From Cyanobium sp. ATX 6A2 (lineage in GTDB: Bacteria > Cyanobacteriota > Cyanobacteriia > PCC-6307 > Cyanobiaceae): a stretch of DNA of 64,000 bases. Numbering within the stretch: the stretch's first letter is position 1; the number at the start of each line of letters is the position of its first letter. The DNA lies in contig NZ_JAGQCU010000003.1 of NCBI RefSeq assembly GCF_024346355.1, positions 62,001 to 126,000 on the forward strand, written 5' to 3'. A program made the position numbers and the translations under genes. The notes below the pieces were generated by a model. That model saw nothing but the letters and a program-made list of their open reading frames with translations. It was not told where the DNA came from and ran no database searches. Shown here one piece after another: positions 29,390 to 37,953 of the stretch.

Positions 29390-29792
29390 GCTGCCGCCGC
29401 CGGCGGAGCTGTGTGCGCTGGTGGCCGCCGCCGCCGATCTCTGCCGCCGGCCACTGCGCCATGGCGTGCGCTGCCAGGAGAGCACCGCCGCCGGGGCCCC
29501 CGCAGAGCGCGCCGCCGAGGCCCTTCAGGAATGCTGCCTGCTGCTTGAGGCACGCGATGCCGCCGGCGAGCGCCTGCCAGCGGACGACCTGGAGTTGGAT
29601 CTCTACCCCAGCGGTGTTGACCTGCATCTCACCCTCGCCTGGTGCGCTGATCAGGATCGCCCCCTGCTCTGGCATGGAAGCCACCCGGTGTGGTTGCGCG
29701 GCGACAGCGGCGCGCGCTGCGAGCGGCCAGCCGCAGGCGCCCCCCTCGAGGCCTTGGCCCGCCGCCTGCGGGCGCTGCTGGTGGGCGGTTGA
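29376..29792 (+). CDS. Conserved hypothetical protein (138 aa)
   Basis: The GTG-started ORF overlaps the CIA30 gene by 14 bases, the kind of coupling seen between real operon genes here. The product starts with a helical Cys/Ala-rich region (LCALVAAAADLCRRPLRHG), continues with ECCLLLEARDAAGERLPADD and ends with a basic helix. No domain is recognised. The four consecutive genes gnd, pgl, CIA30 and this one look cotranscribed. It converges on ilvD. Confidence 0.6.
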   Translation: MPTPELPPPAELCALVAAAADLCRRPLRHGVRCQESTAAGAPAERAAEALQECCLLLEARDAAGERLPADDLELDLYPSGVDLHLTLAWCADQDRPLLWHGSHPVWLRGDSGARCERPAAGAPLEALARRLRALLVGG

Positions 29793-29816
29793 TCCGGGGG
29801 GCGGGGGGTATGGGGC

Positions 29817-31505
29817 TCAGCGGTTGGCGCTGAGTTCGCTCTGATCGGTTACCGCCCCCAGGCTGCTGGAGCTCACCAGACGCGCGTATTTGCCCAGCAC
29901 ACCGGTGCGGTAGCGGGGCTCGGGCTTCACCCAGGCGGCCCGGCGCCGGGCCAGCTCCTCCTGGTTCACATGGAGCTGGATCAGCAGCTGGTTGGCATCC
30001 ACGCTGATGCTGTCGCCCTCGTGCACCAGGCCGATGGTGCCGCCCACGGCGGCCTCGGGGGCCACGTGGCCGATCACCAGGCCGAAGGAGCCCCCGGAGA
30101 AGCGCCCATCGGTGATCAGGGCCACCGAATCGATCAAGCCCTGGCCCACGATCGCGGCGGTGGGGCTGAGCATCTCCCTCATCCCAGGCCCCCCCACCGG
30201 TCCCTCGTTGCGCACCACCACCACATCGCCGGGGTGGATCTGCTTGTCGAGGATGGCGGCGAGGCAGGTCTCCTCGCTCTCGAACACCCGGGCCGGCCCC
30301 GTGATCACCGGGTTCTTCACCCCGCTGATCTTGGCCACTGCACCCTCTTCGGCCAGGTTGCCCTTGAGGATGGCCAGGTGACCCTTGGGGTAGAGCGGAT
30401 TGCTCAGCGGCCGGATCACGTCCTGGTCCGCGGGCGGCTCGGAGGGCACGGCGGCCAGCACGTCGCGAAGGGTCTTGCCCTCGATCGTTTGGCAGTCGCC
30501 GTGCAGCAGGCCGGCATCGAGCAACAGCTTCATCACCTGGGGGGTGCCGCCGGCGTTGTGCAGATCCACGGTCACGTAGCGGCCGCTGGGCTTGAGATCG
30601 CAGATCACCGGCACGCGCTGGCGAATCGTTTCAAAATCCTCGATGGCCAGCGGCACGCCGGCGGTGCGGGCCACAGCCAGCAGATGCAGCACCGAGTTGG
30701 TGGATCCCCCCACCGCCATGATCACGCTGATGGCGTTTTCAAAAGCTTCGCGGGTGAGCAGATCCCGCGGACGGATGTCGGCCTCGATGGCCTGCATCAG
30801 CACTTCGGCGCTGCGGGCGGCGCTGTCAGCTTTCTCGGGGTCTTCGGCTGCCATCGTGGAGCTGTAGGGCAGGCTCAGGCCCATCACCTCAAAGGCGGCA
30901 CTCATGGTGTTGGCAGTGAACATTCCACCGCAGCTGCCGGCACCGGGACAGGCGTTCTTCTCGATGGCGTTGAGTTCGTCCTGGTCGATCTGGCCGCCAC
31001 TGAACTGCCCCACCGCTTCAAAAGCACTGACAACGGTGAGATCACAGGCGCCCAGTTTTCCGGGCTTGATCGTGCCGCCATACACAAAAATGGCGGGAAT
31101 GTTCATGCGCGCCATGGCCAGCATGGCCCCGGGCATGTTCTTGTCACAGCCCCCGATCGCCAGCAGAGCGTCCATGCTCTGGGCGTTGCAGGCGGTTTCG
31201 ATCGAGTCGGCGATCACCTCTCGGCTCACCAGGGAATACTTCATCCCCTCGGTGCCCATGGAGATGCCATCACTCACCGTGATGGTGCCGAACATCTGGG
31301 GCATGCCACCGGCATGATGGGCGGCCTGTTCGGCCCGCCGGGCCAGGTCGTTCAGGCCCAGGTTGCAGGGTGTGATGGTGCTGTAGCCGTTGGCGATGCC
31401 GACGATCGGCTTGCTGAAGTCGTCATCACCAAAGCCCACCGCCCGCAGCATGGCCCGGTTGGGGGAGCGCTGAATCCCCTGGGTGACGGCGGCGGAGCGG
31501 AGCAT
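29817..31505 (-). CDS. ilvD: Dihydroxy-acid dehydratase
   Basis: The 562-aa enzyme of branched-chain amino acid synthesis has the Fe-S and metal-binding motifs [14 protein letters not shown] and [19 protein letters not shown], plus [13 protein letters not shown] and the C-terminal [20 protein letters not shown]. It dehydrates dihydroxy-isovalerate and -methylvalerate to the 2-keto acids and carries an oxygen-sensitive or plant-like 2Fe-2S cluster. The ATG at 31505 is family-typical ([21 protein letters not shown] shortened). It is followed upstream on the same strand by a small membrane protein gene. Confidence 0.97.
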   Translation of the reverse strand: MLRSAAVTQGIQRSPNRAMLRAVGFGDDDFSKPIVGIANGYSTITPCNLGLNDLARRAEQAAHHAGGMPQMFGTITVSDGISMGTEGMKYSLVSREVIADSIETACNAQSMDALLAIGGCDKNMPGAMLAMARMNIPAIFVYGGTIKPGKLGACDLTVVSAFEAVGQFSGGQIDQDELNAIEKNACPGAGSCGGMFTANTMSAAFEVMGLSLPYSSTMAAEDPEKADSAARSAEVLMQAIEADIRPRDLLTREAFENAISVIMAVGGSTNSVLHLLAVARTAGVPLAIEDFETIRQRVPVICDLKPSGRYVTVDLHNAGGTPQVMKLLLDAGLLHGDCQTIEGKTLRDVLAAVPSEPPADQDVIRPLSNPLYPKGHLAILKGNLAEEGAVAKISGVKNPVITGPARVFESEETCLAAILDKQIHPGDVVVVRNEGPVGGPGMREMLSPTAAIVGQGLIDSVALITDGRFSGGSFGLVIGHVAPEAAVGGTIGLVHEGDSISVDANQLLIQLHVNQEELARRRAAWVKPEPRYRTGVLGKYARLVSSSSLGAVTDQSELSANR

Positions 31506-31551
31506 GGGGAGCGGGCAGCGAGGCAGATCAGCAACCTACCCAGCGGCGGTG

Positions 31552-31938
31552 TCAGCCCTGGGGCTGCAACTGCTCAAGCTGGCGGCGCACCGCCTCGATC
31601 GCCTGGTTGAGTTCGTGCACCTTGTCGTGCAGCGCTTTGTCATGGGCCGTTGCCTCCCCCACCGACTGGGAGGAAGCGGGGGAGCGCAGCAGCGGCTCGT
31701 CGTGGGGATCGGCGCCGCCCTGCAGGCGCGAGAGCGCCAGGTTGCGCTGTTGCCGGGCGGCCAGTCGCCGCCGTTCGGCCACAGACAACAACCACCAGGC
31801 CAGGCCAGCGGCGCCGAGCACAGCACCGGCCACGGCACTGGCCAGGAGTGCGGAACTCTGATCGCAGGGGACAGCGCTGCCGGCATCCGGTCGGGCCCGA
31901 TCCGCGGCGACGCGATCCTGAGGGGGGCGGTCAGCCAT
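31552..31938 (-). CDS. Single-pass membrane protein with C-terminal coiled coil (128 aa)
   Basis: No family is recognised. The product has a polar N-terminus, one clear transmembrane segment (ALLASAVAGAVLGAAGLAWW, about residues 30-50), a basic stretch after it (ERRRLAARQQRN) and a C-terminal predicted coiled coil (KALHDKVHELNQAIEAVRRQ). That pattern suggests an inner-membrane anchored protein with a cytoplasmic coiled coil. It lies between upp-like and ilvD on the same strand and could be cotranscribed with ilvD (46-base gap). Confidence 0.65.
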   Translation of the reverse strand: MADRPPQDRVAADRARPDAGSAVPCDQSSALLASAVAGAVLGAAGLAWWLLSVAERRRLAARQQRNLALSRLQGGADPHDEPLLRSPASSQSVGEATAHDKALHDKVHELNQAIEAVRRQLEQLQPQG

Positions 31939-32013
31939 GGGACTGGATGGGGACGGGGAGGGTTGGACAGAAGCGCTGAGAGGCGCTGGGCGGCAGCGGG
32001 CCAGGTGGAGAGC

Positions 32014-32670
32014 CTAGGCAGTCGTCGCGGCCATGTCCGCCAGGCACGCACCGAACAGCCGTTCGCTCACCTGGCCGATGCCGGGACTGATGCAGCCGTC
32101 TGCGCTGAGCTCAGGATCGATGCAGGCGGTGTAGAGGGTGAGGTCCGCGAACGTCTCGCCCAGCCGCTTGAGTCCTGGACTGGCAGCCAGGGCGGTGATC
32201 ACGCGCAACCTGGGGCCGCTCACACCACGCTCGCGCAAGGCCGCCAGCAGGGCATCCAGCTCGCCATCAATGCCCACCTCGGCGGCGAACACCAGCACAC
32301 CACAGCGCGCATCAATGCTGGCCAGGGGCAGGGGCTGGCCGCAGTGCAGATGCTGCACCCGGGCTGCAGGCAGCACCGCCTTGGCGCCATCCCACAGACC
32401 CAGTCCCTCGGGGCAGAGGGGAATAGCCAGGATCGGCACCGAGACGTCCACCACCTGGCCTTCGCAGCAGGCCAGGTCGGTCTCGACGCTGATGGGGCGA
32501 TGGGGCAGCCAGTCCCGCAGGGCCTCGTAGGTGAGCCAGCGCCCCAGTTCAGCAGTGGCGGTGCCGTAGAGCGGGGCGGGGGTGCGGCGGTCACGCAGCA
32601 CCGAGAGCCAGTGCCCGATCAGGGGGTGGGGGGGGACCACCACCCGCAGGGTCATCGCCATGGTTGCCAT
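32014..32670 (-). CDS. Uracil phosphoribosyltransferase homologue with degenerate PRPP loop
   Basis: N-terminal VVVPPHPLIGHWLSVLRDR, then GRWLTYEALRDWLP, and the C-terminal LYTACIDPELSADGCISPGIGQVSERLFG closely follow Upp. The uracil-binding tail is therefore recognisable. The PRPP-binding loop that reads VDPMLATGGS in E. coli is here VFAAEVGIDG, lacking the acidic pair and Gly-Gly. The enzyme may be inactive or changed in activity. ATG 32670 starts MATMAMTLR. ATGs at 32661 and 32655 are alternatives. It is divergent from the pentapeptide-repeat gene with a 30-base gap. Confidence 0.78.
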   Translation of the reverse strand: MATMAMTLRVVVPPHPLIGHWLSVLRDRRTPAPLYGTATAELGRWLTYEALRDWLPHRPISVETDLACCEGQVVDVSVPILAIPLCPEGLGLWDGAKAVLPAARVQHLHCGQPLPLASIDARCGVLVFAAEVGIDGELDALLAALRERGVSGPRLRVITALAASPGLKRLGETFADLTLYTACIDPELSADGCISPGIGQVSERLFGACLADMAATTA

Positions 32671-32700
32671 AACTTGAACCTGCACCGTAGGAGCGCACCC

Positions 32701-33246
32701 ATGTCCAGCCCCCCGCCCTTGAGCGGCGTCCTGCCGCGGCTGGCGCCGTCGGTACTCCTGAGCCTGGCGCTGACACTGGTGCTTTGCTCCGCCGGCCTGC
32801 TGCTGGCAGCGACACCGGCCGCAGCGATCACGGCACCGGAGCTGCGGGGCCAGCGGGCCCAGCAGGATCTCCAGCCCGACATGCACGGTCGCCAGCTGCT
32901 GCAGGCGGAATTTCTCAAGGCCGCGCTGGAGGGCTACGACTTCAGCGAGGCTGACCTGCGGGGTGCGGTGTTCAACAACAGCAACCTGCAGGGGGCCGAT
33001 CTGAGTGGCACCAATCTCGAGGATGTGGTGGCCTACGCCACACGCTTCAACGACAGCGACCTGCGCGGTGCGGTGTTGCGGAACGCGATGTTGATGCAGA
33101 GCCGGTTCGGCGGTGCCCGTATCGACGGAGCCGACTTCACAGACGCGGTGCTGGATTTGCCCGAGCAGAAGCAGCTCTGCAAGCGGGCTAGTGGCACCAA
33201 CCCGCTCACCGGCGTGAGCACCCGCGACAGCCTGGATTGCCGATGA
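32701..33246 (+). CDS. Secreted pentapeptide-repeat protein
   Basis: The 181-aa product has a signal peptide (APSVLLSLALTLVLCSAGLL, cleavage after ATPAAA) and then about eight pentapeptide repeats of the A(D/N)LXX type (FSEADLRGAVFNNSNLQGAD, LSGTNLED, DSDLRGAVLRNAML), forming a right-handed beta-helix. Location should be thylakoid lumen or periplasm, where several cyanobacterial pentapeptide proteins occur. Two Cys near the C-terminus (KQLCKRA, SLDCR) could form a disulfide. AGGAG precedes the ATG at 32701. The stop overlaps the CobW gene start by four bases. Confidence 0.88.
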   Translation: MSSPPPLSGVLPRLAPSVLLSLALTLVLCSAGLLLAATPAAAITAPELRGQRAQQDLQPDMHGRQLLQAEFLKAALEGYDFSEADLRGAVFNNSNLQGADLSGTNLEDVVAYATRFNDSDLRGAVLRNAMLMQSRFGGARIDGADFTDAVLDLPEQKQLCKRASGTNPLTGVSTRDSLDCR

Positions 33247-34358
33247 ACGCGTCCACCATGGGCCCATCCAGTCTCAAGACCGAGACGGCCATCAGCCCGG
33301 CGGGTTCAGCGTCAGCCGGACGACTGCCTGTGACGGTGGTGACCGGTTTCCTGGGGGCCGGCAAGACCACCCTGCTTCGCCGCTTGCTGCTGGGCAGTGG
33401 CCAGCGGCTGGCGGTGCTCGTGAATGAGTTCGGCGAGGTGGGCATCGATGGCGACCTGCTGCGCAGCTGCGGCTTCTGCCCGGAGGAGGAGCTCGACGGT
33501 CGCCTGGTGGAGCTCACCAATGGCTGCCTCTGCTGCACGGTGCAGGACGATTTCCTACCCACCATGACCACCCTGCTGGAGCGGGCGGATCAGCTCGACG
33601 GGATCGTGGTGGAAACGAGCGGACTGGCCCTGCCCGAGCCCCTGGTGGCTGCCTTCCAGTGGCCTGAGATCCGCTCGCGCACGCGGGTGAACGGCGTGGT
33701 CACCGTGGTCGATGGCGAAGCCCTCGCTGCTGGTGCGGTGGTGGCCGACCCCGCCGTGCTCGAGGCCCAGCGCCGGGCCGATCCCAGCCTCGATCACGCC
33801 ACCGCCATCGACGAGCTGTTCGCCCAGCAACTCGCGTGCGCCGATCTGGTGCTGATCAGCCGGGCCGACTGCGTGGATCCCGCCCAGCTGGAGCGGGTGC
33901 GCGAGCGGCTGCAAAGCCAGATCCGCCCCGGCACGCCTGTGCTGCCGATGGCGCGGGGCGCCGTGGCACCGGAACTGGTGCTGGGACTCGACCATGACCC
34001 ACACAGCCACAGCCACGATCACGATCACAAGCACGAGCACGAGCACGAGCACCATCACCACGTGGCGATCGAGGCGAAGGCCCTGCGGCTCGCCGGAAGG
34101 TTTGAGCGCGCAGCCGTGGAGCGGGCCCTGCGCCAGTTGATCCAGAGCCACGGCGTGGTGCGTCTCAAGGGTCGACTGCGCCTGAGCGGCAAGGCCAGGG
34201 TGCTGGAACTCCAAGCTGTGGGCCCGCGGCTTGAGAGCTGGTTCAGCGACCCGGCAGGCCGTCAGCCCGATGCGGCACCTGGCCTGGAGGTGGTGGTGCT
34301 GGGGTTTCAACTGCCAGCTGATGACCTGCAGACGACCCTGGCCGCCCTGCTCGGCTGA
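33243..34358 (+). CDS. CobW/COG0523 GTPase with His-rich metal-binding segment
   Basis: The 371-aa G3E GTPase has Walker A VVTGFLGAGKTTLLRRLL, the CxCC metal site GCLCCTVQDD, Walker B-like IVVETSGLALPEP and the CobW C-terminal domain. Between the two domains there is a segment with 13 His in 24 residues (HSHSHDHDHKHEHEHEHHHH). Such proteins act as zinc or other metal chaperones, and the family also includes CobW of cobalamin synthesis. No zur operator or cob genes are adjacent. ATG 33243 overlaps the pentapeptide gene stop. Confidence 0.92.
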   Translation: MNASTMGPSSLKTETAISPAGSASAGRLPVTVVTGFLGAGKTTLLRRLLLGSGQRLAVLVNEFGEVGIDGDLLRSCGFCPEEELDGRLVELTNGCLCCTVQDDFLPTMTTLLERADQLDGIVVETSGLALPEPLVAAFQWPEIRSRTRVNGVVTVVDGEALAAGAVVADPAVLEAQRRADPSLDHATAIDELFAQQLACADLVLISRADCVDPAQLERVRERLQSQIRPGTPVLPMARGAVAPELVLGLDHDPHSHSHDHDHKHEHEHEHHHHVAIEAKALRLAGRFERAAVERALRQLIQSHGVVRLKGRLRLSGKARVLELQAVGPRLESWFSDPAGRQPDAAPGLEVVVLGFQLPADDLQTTLAALLG

Positions 34359-34387
34359 TGGGGGAGGGGCAGCGACCCTTCCATCAG
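34355..34387. terminator. Imperfect hairpin between convergent genes
   Basis: CTGATGG at 34355-34361 pairs with CCATCAG at 34381-34387, extended inward by AGGG/CCCT across a bulge. It covers the stop codon of the CobW gene and ends a few bases before the stop of the opposite-strand gene at 34393. No T tract is present. It is a candidate shared terminator. Confidence 0.45.
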
Positions 34388-34392
34388 ACCCT

Positions 34393-34725
34393 TCAGTCGA
34401 GGGGGATCTCCCCCTTGGCGCAGATGCCGTCCCAGCACAGAGCGGTGTCGGCGCTCCAGTGGGGTTGCACGGGGACCCAGCCGCGACCTCCCCGCAGCAT
34501 GCGCACCAGGCCCCGGCCGTCGTGCTCAAACCACACCTGCTCCCGGCCCACCACCAGGCTCCAGCGCTGACCGATGCTCTCGATCCGCATCAGGCAGTCC
34601 CGCCAGGGGCCCCCGTCGAGACGGCACTGCAAGGCCACCGGGGGCAGCTGCCCATCGGCCCGACTGGCTGCTGGCTCAATCCCTCCGAGCAGCACGGCCG
34701 CCAGCACTGCCACCAGCACCCCCAT
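34393..34725 (-). CDS. Hypothetical exported protein (110 aa)
   Basis: No family is recognised. ATG 34725 starts a signal peptide (MGVLVAVLAAVLLGGIEPAA). The mature part has three Cys (LQCRLDGGPWRDCLMRIESI and ALCWDGIC contribute four in total) and ends KGEIPLD, suggesting a small disulfide-containing periplasmic or lumenal protein. The frame is open upstream to 34941, but that stretch overlaps purS and lacks protein-like character. It converges on the CobW gene and is divergent from purS. Confidence 0.6.
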   Translation of the reverse strand: MGVLVAVLAAVLLGGIEPAASRADGQLPPVALQCRLDGGPWRDCLMRIESIGQRWSLVVGREQVWFEHDGRGLVRMLRGGRGWVPVQPHWSADTALCWDGICAKGEIPLD

Positions 34726-34868
34726 CCCGGGTCTTCCCAACCAGAGCCGGCAGGCCGAGGGGCTGGAGGCAGCTGACACCGGCACCACCGCATCTGCTTT
34801 CAACCTGCGCCGCAGGGGCAGGCGGAAGGCCGTTGGACTGCCAAGATTTAACAAAATCCGGCTCTTCC

Positions 34869-35137
34869 GTGCCCACCTATCTCGCTCGTGTTCAGGTCTC
34901 CCTGAGACCATCGGTGCTCGACCCCGCCGGGGAGGCCACACGCGCAGCGGCGGCCCGGCTGGGGGTTGAGGGTGTGCGCAAGCTGCGCATCGGCAAGGCC
35001 ATCGAGCTGGAGCTGGAGGCCCCCGATCGGGCCACCGCCCAGAGCCAGCTGGAGCTGCTCAGTGATCGCCTGCTGGCCAATCCCGTGATCGAGAACTGGA
35101 GCCTGGAGATCCGCGAGCCTGCAGGGGGGAAACGGGC

Positions 35138-35141
<4 letters not shown>
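34869..35141 (+). CDS. purS: Phosphoribosylformylglycinamidine synthase subunit PurS
   Basis: The 90-aa product ([20 protein letters not shown], then [13 protein letters not shown] and [12 protein letters not shown]) matches PurS, the small subunit that bridges PurQ and PurL and channels ammonia. GTG 34869 gives the normal family length; the longer frame to 34833 adds 12 non-family residues. The stop overlaps the purQ start by four bases. PurL is not in this window, as is common in cyanobacteria. Confidence 0.9.
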
Positions 35142-35796
<655 letters not shown>

Positions 35797-35797
<1 letters not shown>

Positions 35798-35819
35798 AAA
35801 AAGGCCCCGGCAGGGGCCT
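35797..35819 (-). terminator. Intrinsic terminator for the 2-Cys peroxiredoxin gene
   Basis: Read on the minus strand, AGGCCCC and GGGGCCT form a 7-bp GC-rich stem with a four-base loop (35802-35819) followed by six T residues (35797-35802 complement). It lies about 45 bases past the peroxiredoxin stop and abuts the purQ stop, so it may also weakly stop plus-strand transcription, which lacks a T run. Confidence 0.8.
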
Positions 35820-35864
35820 GATCAGCGGCAGGGAGGCTCAACCTCCCGCTGGGAGGCGGCTGCC

Positions 35865-36455
35865 TCAGTTGACGGCGGCGAAGAAATCCTTCGACTTCAC
35901 CGGGTCAGGGTTCATGGTCTTGTCACCGGGTTGCCAGTTGGCGGGACACACCTCGTCGGGGTGACTCTGCACATACTGGAAGGCCTGCAGCACCCGCAGG
36001 GTCTCGTCGACGCTGCGGCCCACGGGCAGGTTGTTGATCGTGCTGTGCGCGATCACGCCCTCGGGATCGATGATGAACAGACCGCGCAGGGCCACGCCGG
36101 CCTCCTCATCGAGCACGTTGTAGGCGCGGGCGATCTCCTTCTTGAGGTCGGCCACAAGGGGATAGTTGCACTCTCCCAGGCCACCGCTGGTGCGCTCGGT
36201 CTGCACCCAGGCCAGGTGTGAGAACTGGCTGTCCACCGACACGCCCAGCACCTCGGTGTTGCGGCTGGTGAAATCGGCGTAGCGGTCGGAGAAGGCGGTG
36301 ATCTCCGTGGGGCAGACGAAGGTGAAGTCGAGGGGGTAAAAGAACAGCACCACGTACTTGCCGCGGTACTGACTCAGAGAGACATCCTTGAATTCCTGGT
36401 CCACCACCGCAGTGGCGGTGAAGTCCGGGGCCTGGAGACCGACAAGTCGGGACAT
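35865..36455 (-). CDS. Typical 2-Cys peroxiredoxin
   Basis: The 196-aa thiol peroxidase has the peroxidatic Cys48 in FTFVCPTEI and the resolving Cys170 in DEVCPANW, so it is a typical 2-Cys (AhpC/Prx1) enzyme. A GGLG insert at 91-94 is present and the C-terminus ends KDFFAAVN, that is FF where overoxidation-sensitive forms have YF. It should reduce peroxides with thioredoxin. ATG 36455 ([12 protein letters not shown]) is family-typical. The promoter lies in the 264-base divergent region upstream. Confidence 0.95.
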   Translation of the reverse strand: MSRLVGLQAPDFTATAVVDQEFKDVSLSQYRGKYVVLFFYPLDFTFVCPTEITAFSDRYADFTSRNTEVLGVSVDSQFSHLAWVQTERTSGGLGECNYPLVADLKKEIARAYNVLDEEAGVALRGLFIIDPEGVIAHSTINNLPVGRSVDETLRVLQAFQYVQSHPDEVCPANWQPGDKTMNPDPVKSKDFFAAVN

Positions 36456-36649
36456 GCTCGCTGAAAAGGGTGAAAGGGCTGACGGACTGGAGAACGGGCT
36501 CAGGGCTGGTGGTTCAGCGCCGAAGCCGAAACTGCTGAGCGCCGAGACTGGCCAGATGGAGAACCGGACTGCGACGGGCAACAGCTGCGAAAAACAGCTG
36601 GACGCGACTGGCAGGCGCTTCTAGTAGGCGAACTCGTACCGACTTCCAG

Positions 36650-36662
36650 TTGTCTTTGACAA
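36650..36662. promoter_or_regulatory. Small dyad in the divergent promoter region
   Basis: TTGTC-TTT-GACAA is a perfect 5-3-5 dyad about 195 bases upstream of the 2-Cys peroxiredoxin start and 58 bases before the small gene at 36720. It could be an operator or simply overlap a -35 box (TTGACA on the plus strand, TTGTCA on the minus). Nothing else is recognised in the 264-base gap. Confidence 0.35.
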
Positions 36663-36719
36663 GTTATCACAACCGCCCTTCGGCTGGGCCATAGGCTGAC
36701 CTCAGAGCGGCATTCGTCC

Positions 36720-36944
36720 ATGACCTGGGATCCAGCGGTCTTGCGCAAGCACAACACCACCAGTCACTTTCGCCTGCTCAGCCAGCTGCGCGGCGAACTG
36801 AGGGACAACCCCCTGGTGAGACCCAAGGAGGGCGAGCGCATCGGCGAGGTGAACCGCAGCAAATCCCTGGTGCGGGCGGTGGAGAACAAGATTGCCAGCA
36901 TGGCCCGCAGCCGCCGCTCCGGTGGCCCCGAGCCGCGTCGCTGA
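36720..36944 (+). CDS. Conserved cyanobacterial small protein (74 aa)
   Basis: The product (MTWDPAVLRKHNTTSHFRLL, then SQLRGELRDNPLVRP and a basic C-terminus SMARSRRSGGPEPRR) looks like a conserved hypothetical I recall from marine Synechococcus and Prochlorococcus. It is helical and basic, and no function is known to me. Its ATG faces a divergent promoter region shared with 2-Cys peroxiredoxin, and the mutarotase gene follows 20 bases later. Confidence 0.7.
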   Translation: MTWDPAVLRKHNTTSHFRLLSQLRGELRDNPLVRPKEGERIGEVNRSKSLVRAVENKIASMARSRRSGGPEPRR

Positions 36945-36963
36945 ACGCCATCCCCCTCACACC

Positions 36964-37815
36964 ATGGTCCTGGTTCAGCGCGAGGCTCCCTACCCCCACT
37001 GGGAGTTCAGTGACCCCGGCAGTGGCGACCTGCTGCGGGTGGTGCCCGAACGCGGCGGCCTGATCAGCGGTTGGCGCAGCGGCGGGCGCGAGCGGCTTTA
37101 CCTGGACCTGGAGCGCTTCAGCGACCCGGCCCTGTCGGTGCGTGGTGGGGTGCCGGTGCTGTTTCCGATCTGCGGCGGCCTGCCGGGCGGGGTGCTGTCC
37201 CTGAGCCAGGGTCGCTTCTCCATGCCCCAGCACGGCTTCGCCCGCGACCTGCCCTGGCTGATGCGCCCCCTCGAGGACGGCCGTGGCGTGGCCCTGGAGC
37301 TGGAGCACTGCGGCGCCACCCTGGCGCACTACCCATTCCGCTTTCAGCTGCAGCTCGAGGTGCGGCTGGCGCCCCGCGTTCTCGAGATCAGCGCCGAGGT
37401 GCGCAACCAGGGCGAGCAGACCATGCCGTTCAGCTTCGGGCTGCACCCCTATTTCGCCATCGCCGATCTGGCCACGGCGCGGTTCGAAGGGCTTCCGGCC
37501 CGCTGCCTGGATCAGCGCACTGGCCAGGAGTGCAACACCGACCAGCAGCTCGATCTGCTGGCCGAGGGCATCGACCTGCTGGCTGGCCCTGCCCAGGCGG
37601 TGCGTCTGCTCGACCCCAGCGCCGGCACAGCGCTGGAGCTGGAGACCACCGCCCCCCTTGATCTGGTGGTGATCTGGAGCGACCCGCCCCGACCGATGGC
37701 CTGCCTGGAGCCCTGGAGCGCTCCCCGCGGTGCCCTGGCCACTGGTAAGCGCCGGCTGGAGCTGGGGCCTGGGGCATCGATGCGCCTGAGCAGCCGTTAC
37801 CGGGTTCTGGCCTGA
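36964..37815 (+). CDS. Aldose 1-epimerase (galactose mutarotase) family protein
   Basis: The 283-aa product shows the family beta-supersandwich pattern, with GGVPVLFPICGGLPGG, MPQHGFARDLPW (catalytic-site His), SFGLHPYFAI (second His) and CLEPWSAPRGAL. It resembles the YeaD-like hexose-6-phosphate mutarotase subgroup found in cyanobacteria more than classical GalM. It interconverts sugar anomers. ATG 36964 is chosen over an in-frame extension to 36892 that would overlap the upstream gene. Confidence 0.88.
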   Translation: MVLVQREAPYPHWEFSDPGSGDLLRVVPERGGLISGWRSGGRERLYLDLERFSDPALSVRGGVPVLFPICGGLPGGVLSLSQGRFSMPQHGFARDLPWLMRPLEDGRGVALELEHCGATLAHYPFRFQLQLEVRLAPRVLEISAEVRNQGEQTMPFSFGLHPYFAIADLATARFEGLPARCLDQRTGQECNTDQQLDLLAEGIDLLAGPAQAVRLLDPSAGTALELETTAPLDLVVIWSDPPRPMACLEPWSAPRGALATGKRRLELGPGASMRLSSRYRVLA

Positions 37816-37858
37816 GGCCTGGCGGCGCACGCGTGTGGCTCTGGAGGAGCCCATGGCC

Positions 37859-37917
37859 TTGCAAATGAGCCTTGCTAATGAGAATCGCTTGCAAAAGGGG
37901 CCCTGGTCGATCTAGGT
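37859..37917 (+). promoter_or_regulatory. Promoter overlapped by Fur-box-like sequence
   Basis: GCTAATGAGAATCGCTTGC at 37874-37892 matches 13 of 19 positions of the classical Fur box GATAATGATAATCATTATC. A related 11-mer TTGCAAATGAG (37859) repeats as TTGCTAATGAG (37872) thirteen bases on. A possible -35 TTGCAA (37889) and -10 CTAGGT (37912) are 17 bases apart, so bound repressor would cover the -35. This points to iron-dependent control of the downstream Crp-family gene. Confidence 0.6.
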
Positions 37918-37953
37918 TGCGATCAGTTCTCAACAAGCACCGCTGCGCTCGTG

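Noticed and set aside
29970-31610. 546-aa open frame on the plus strand
   Set aside because: It is the antisense shadow of ilvD with extreme His and Gly content.
31483-32700. Upstream extension of the pentapeptide-repeat frame
   Set aside because: It is antisense to the upp-like gene and a membrane protein gene; the signal peptide at ATG 32701 with AGGAG defines the true start.
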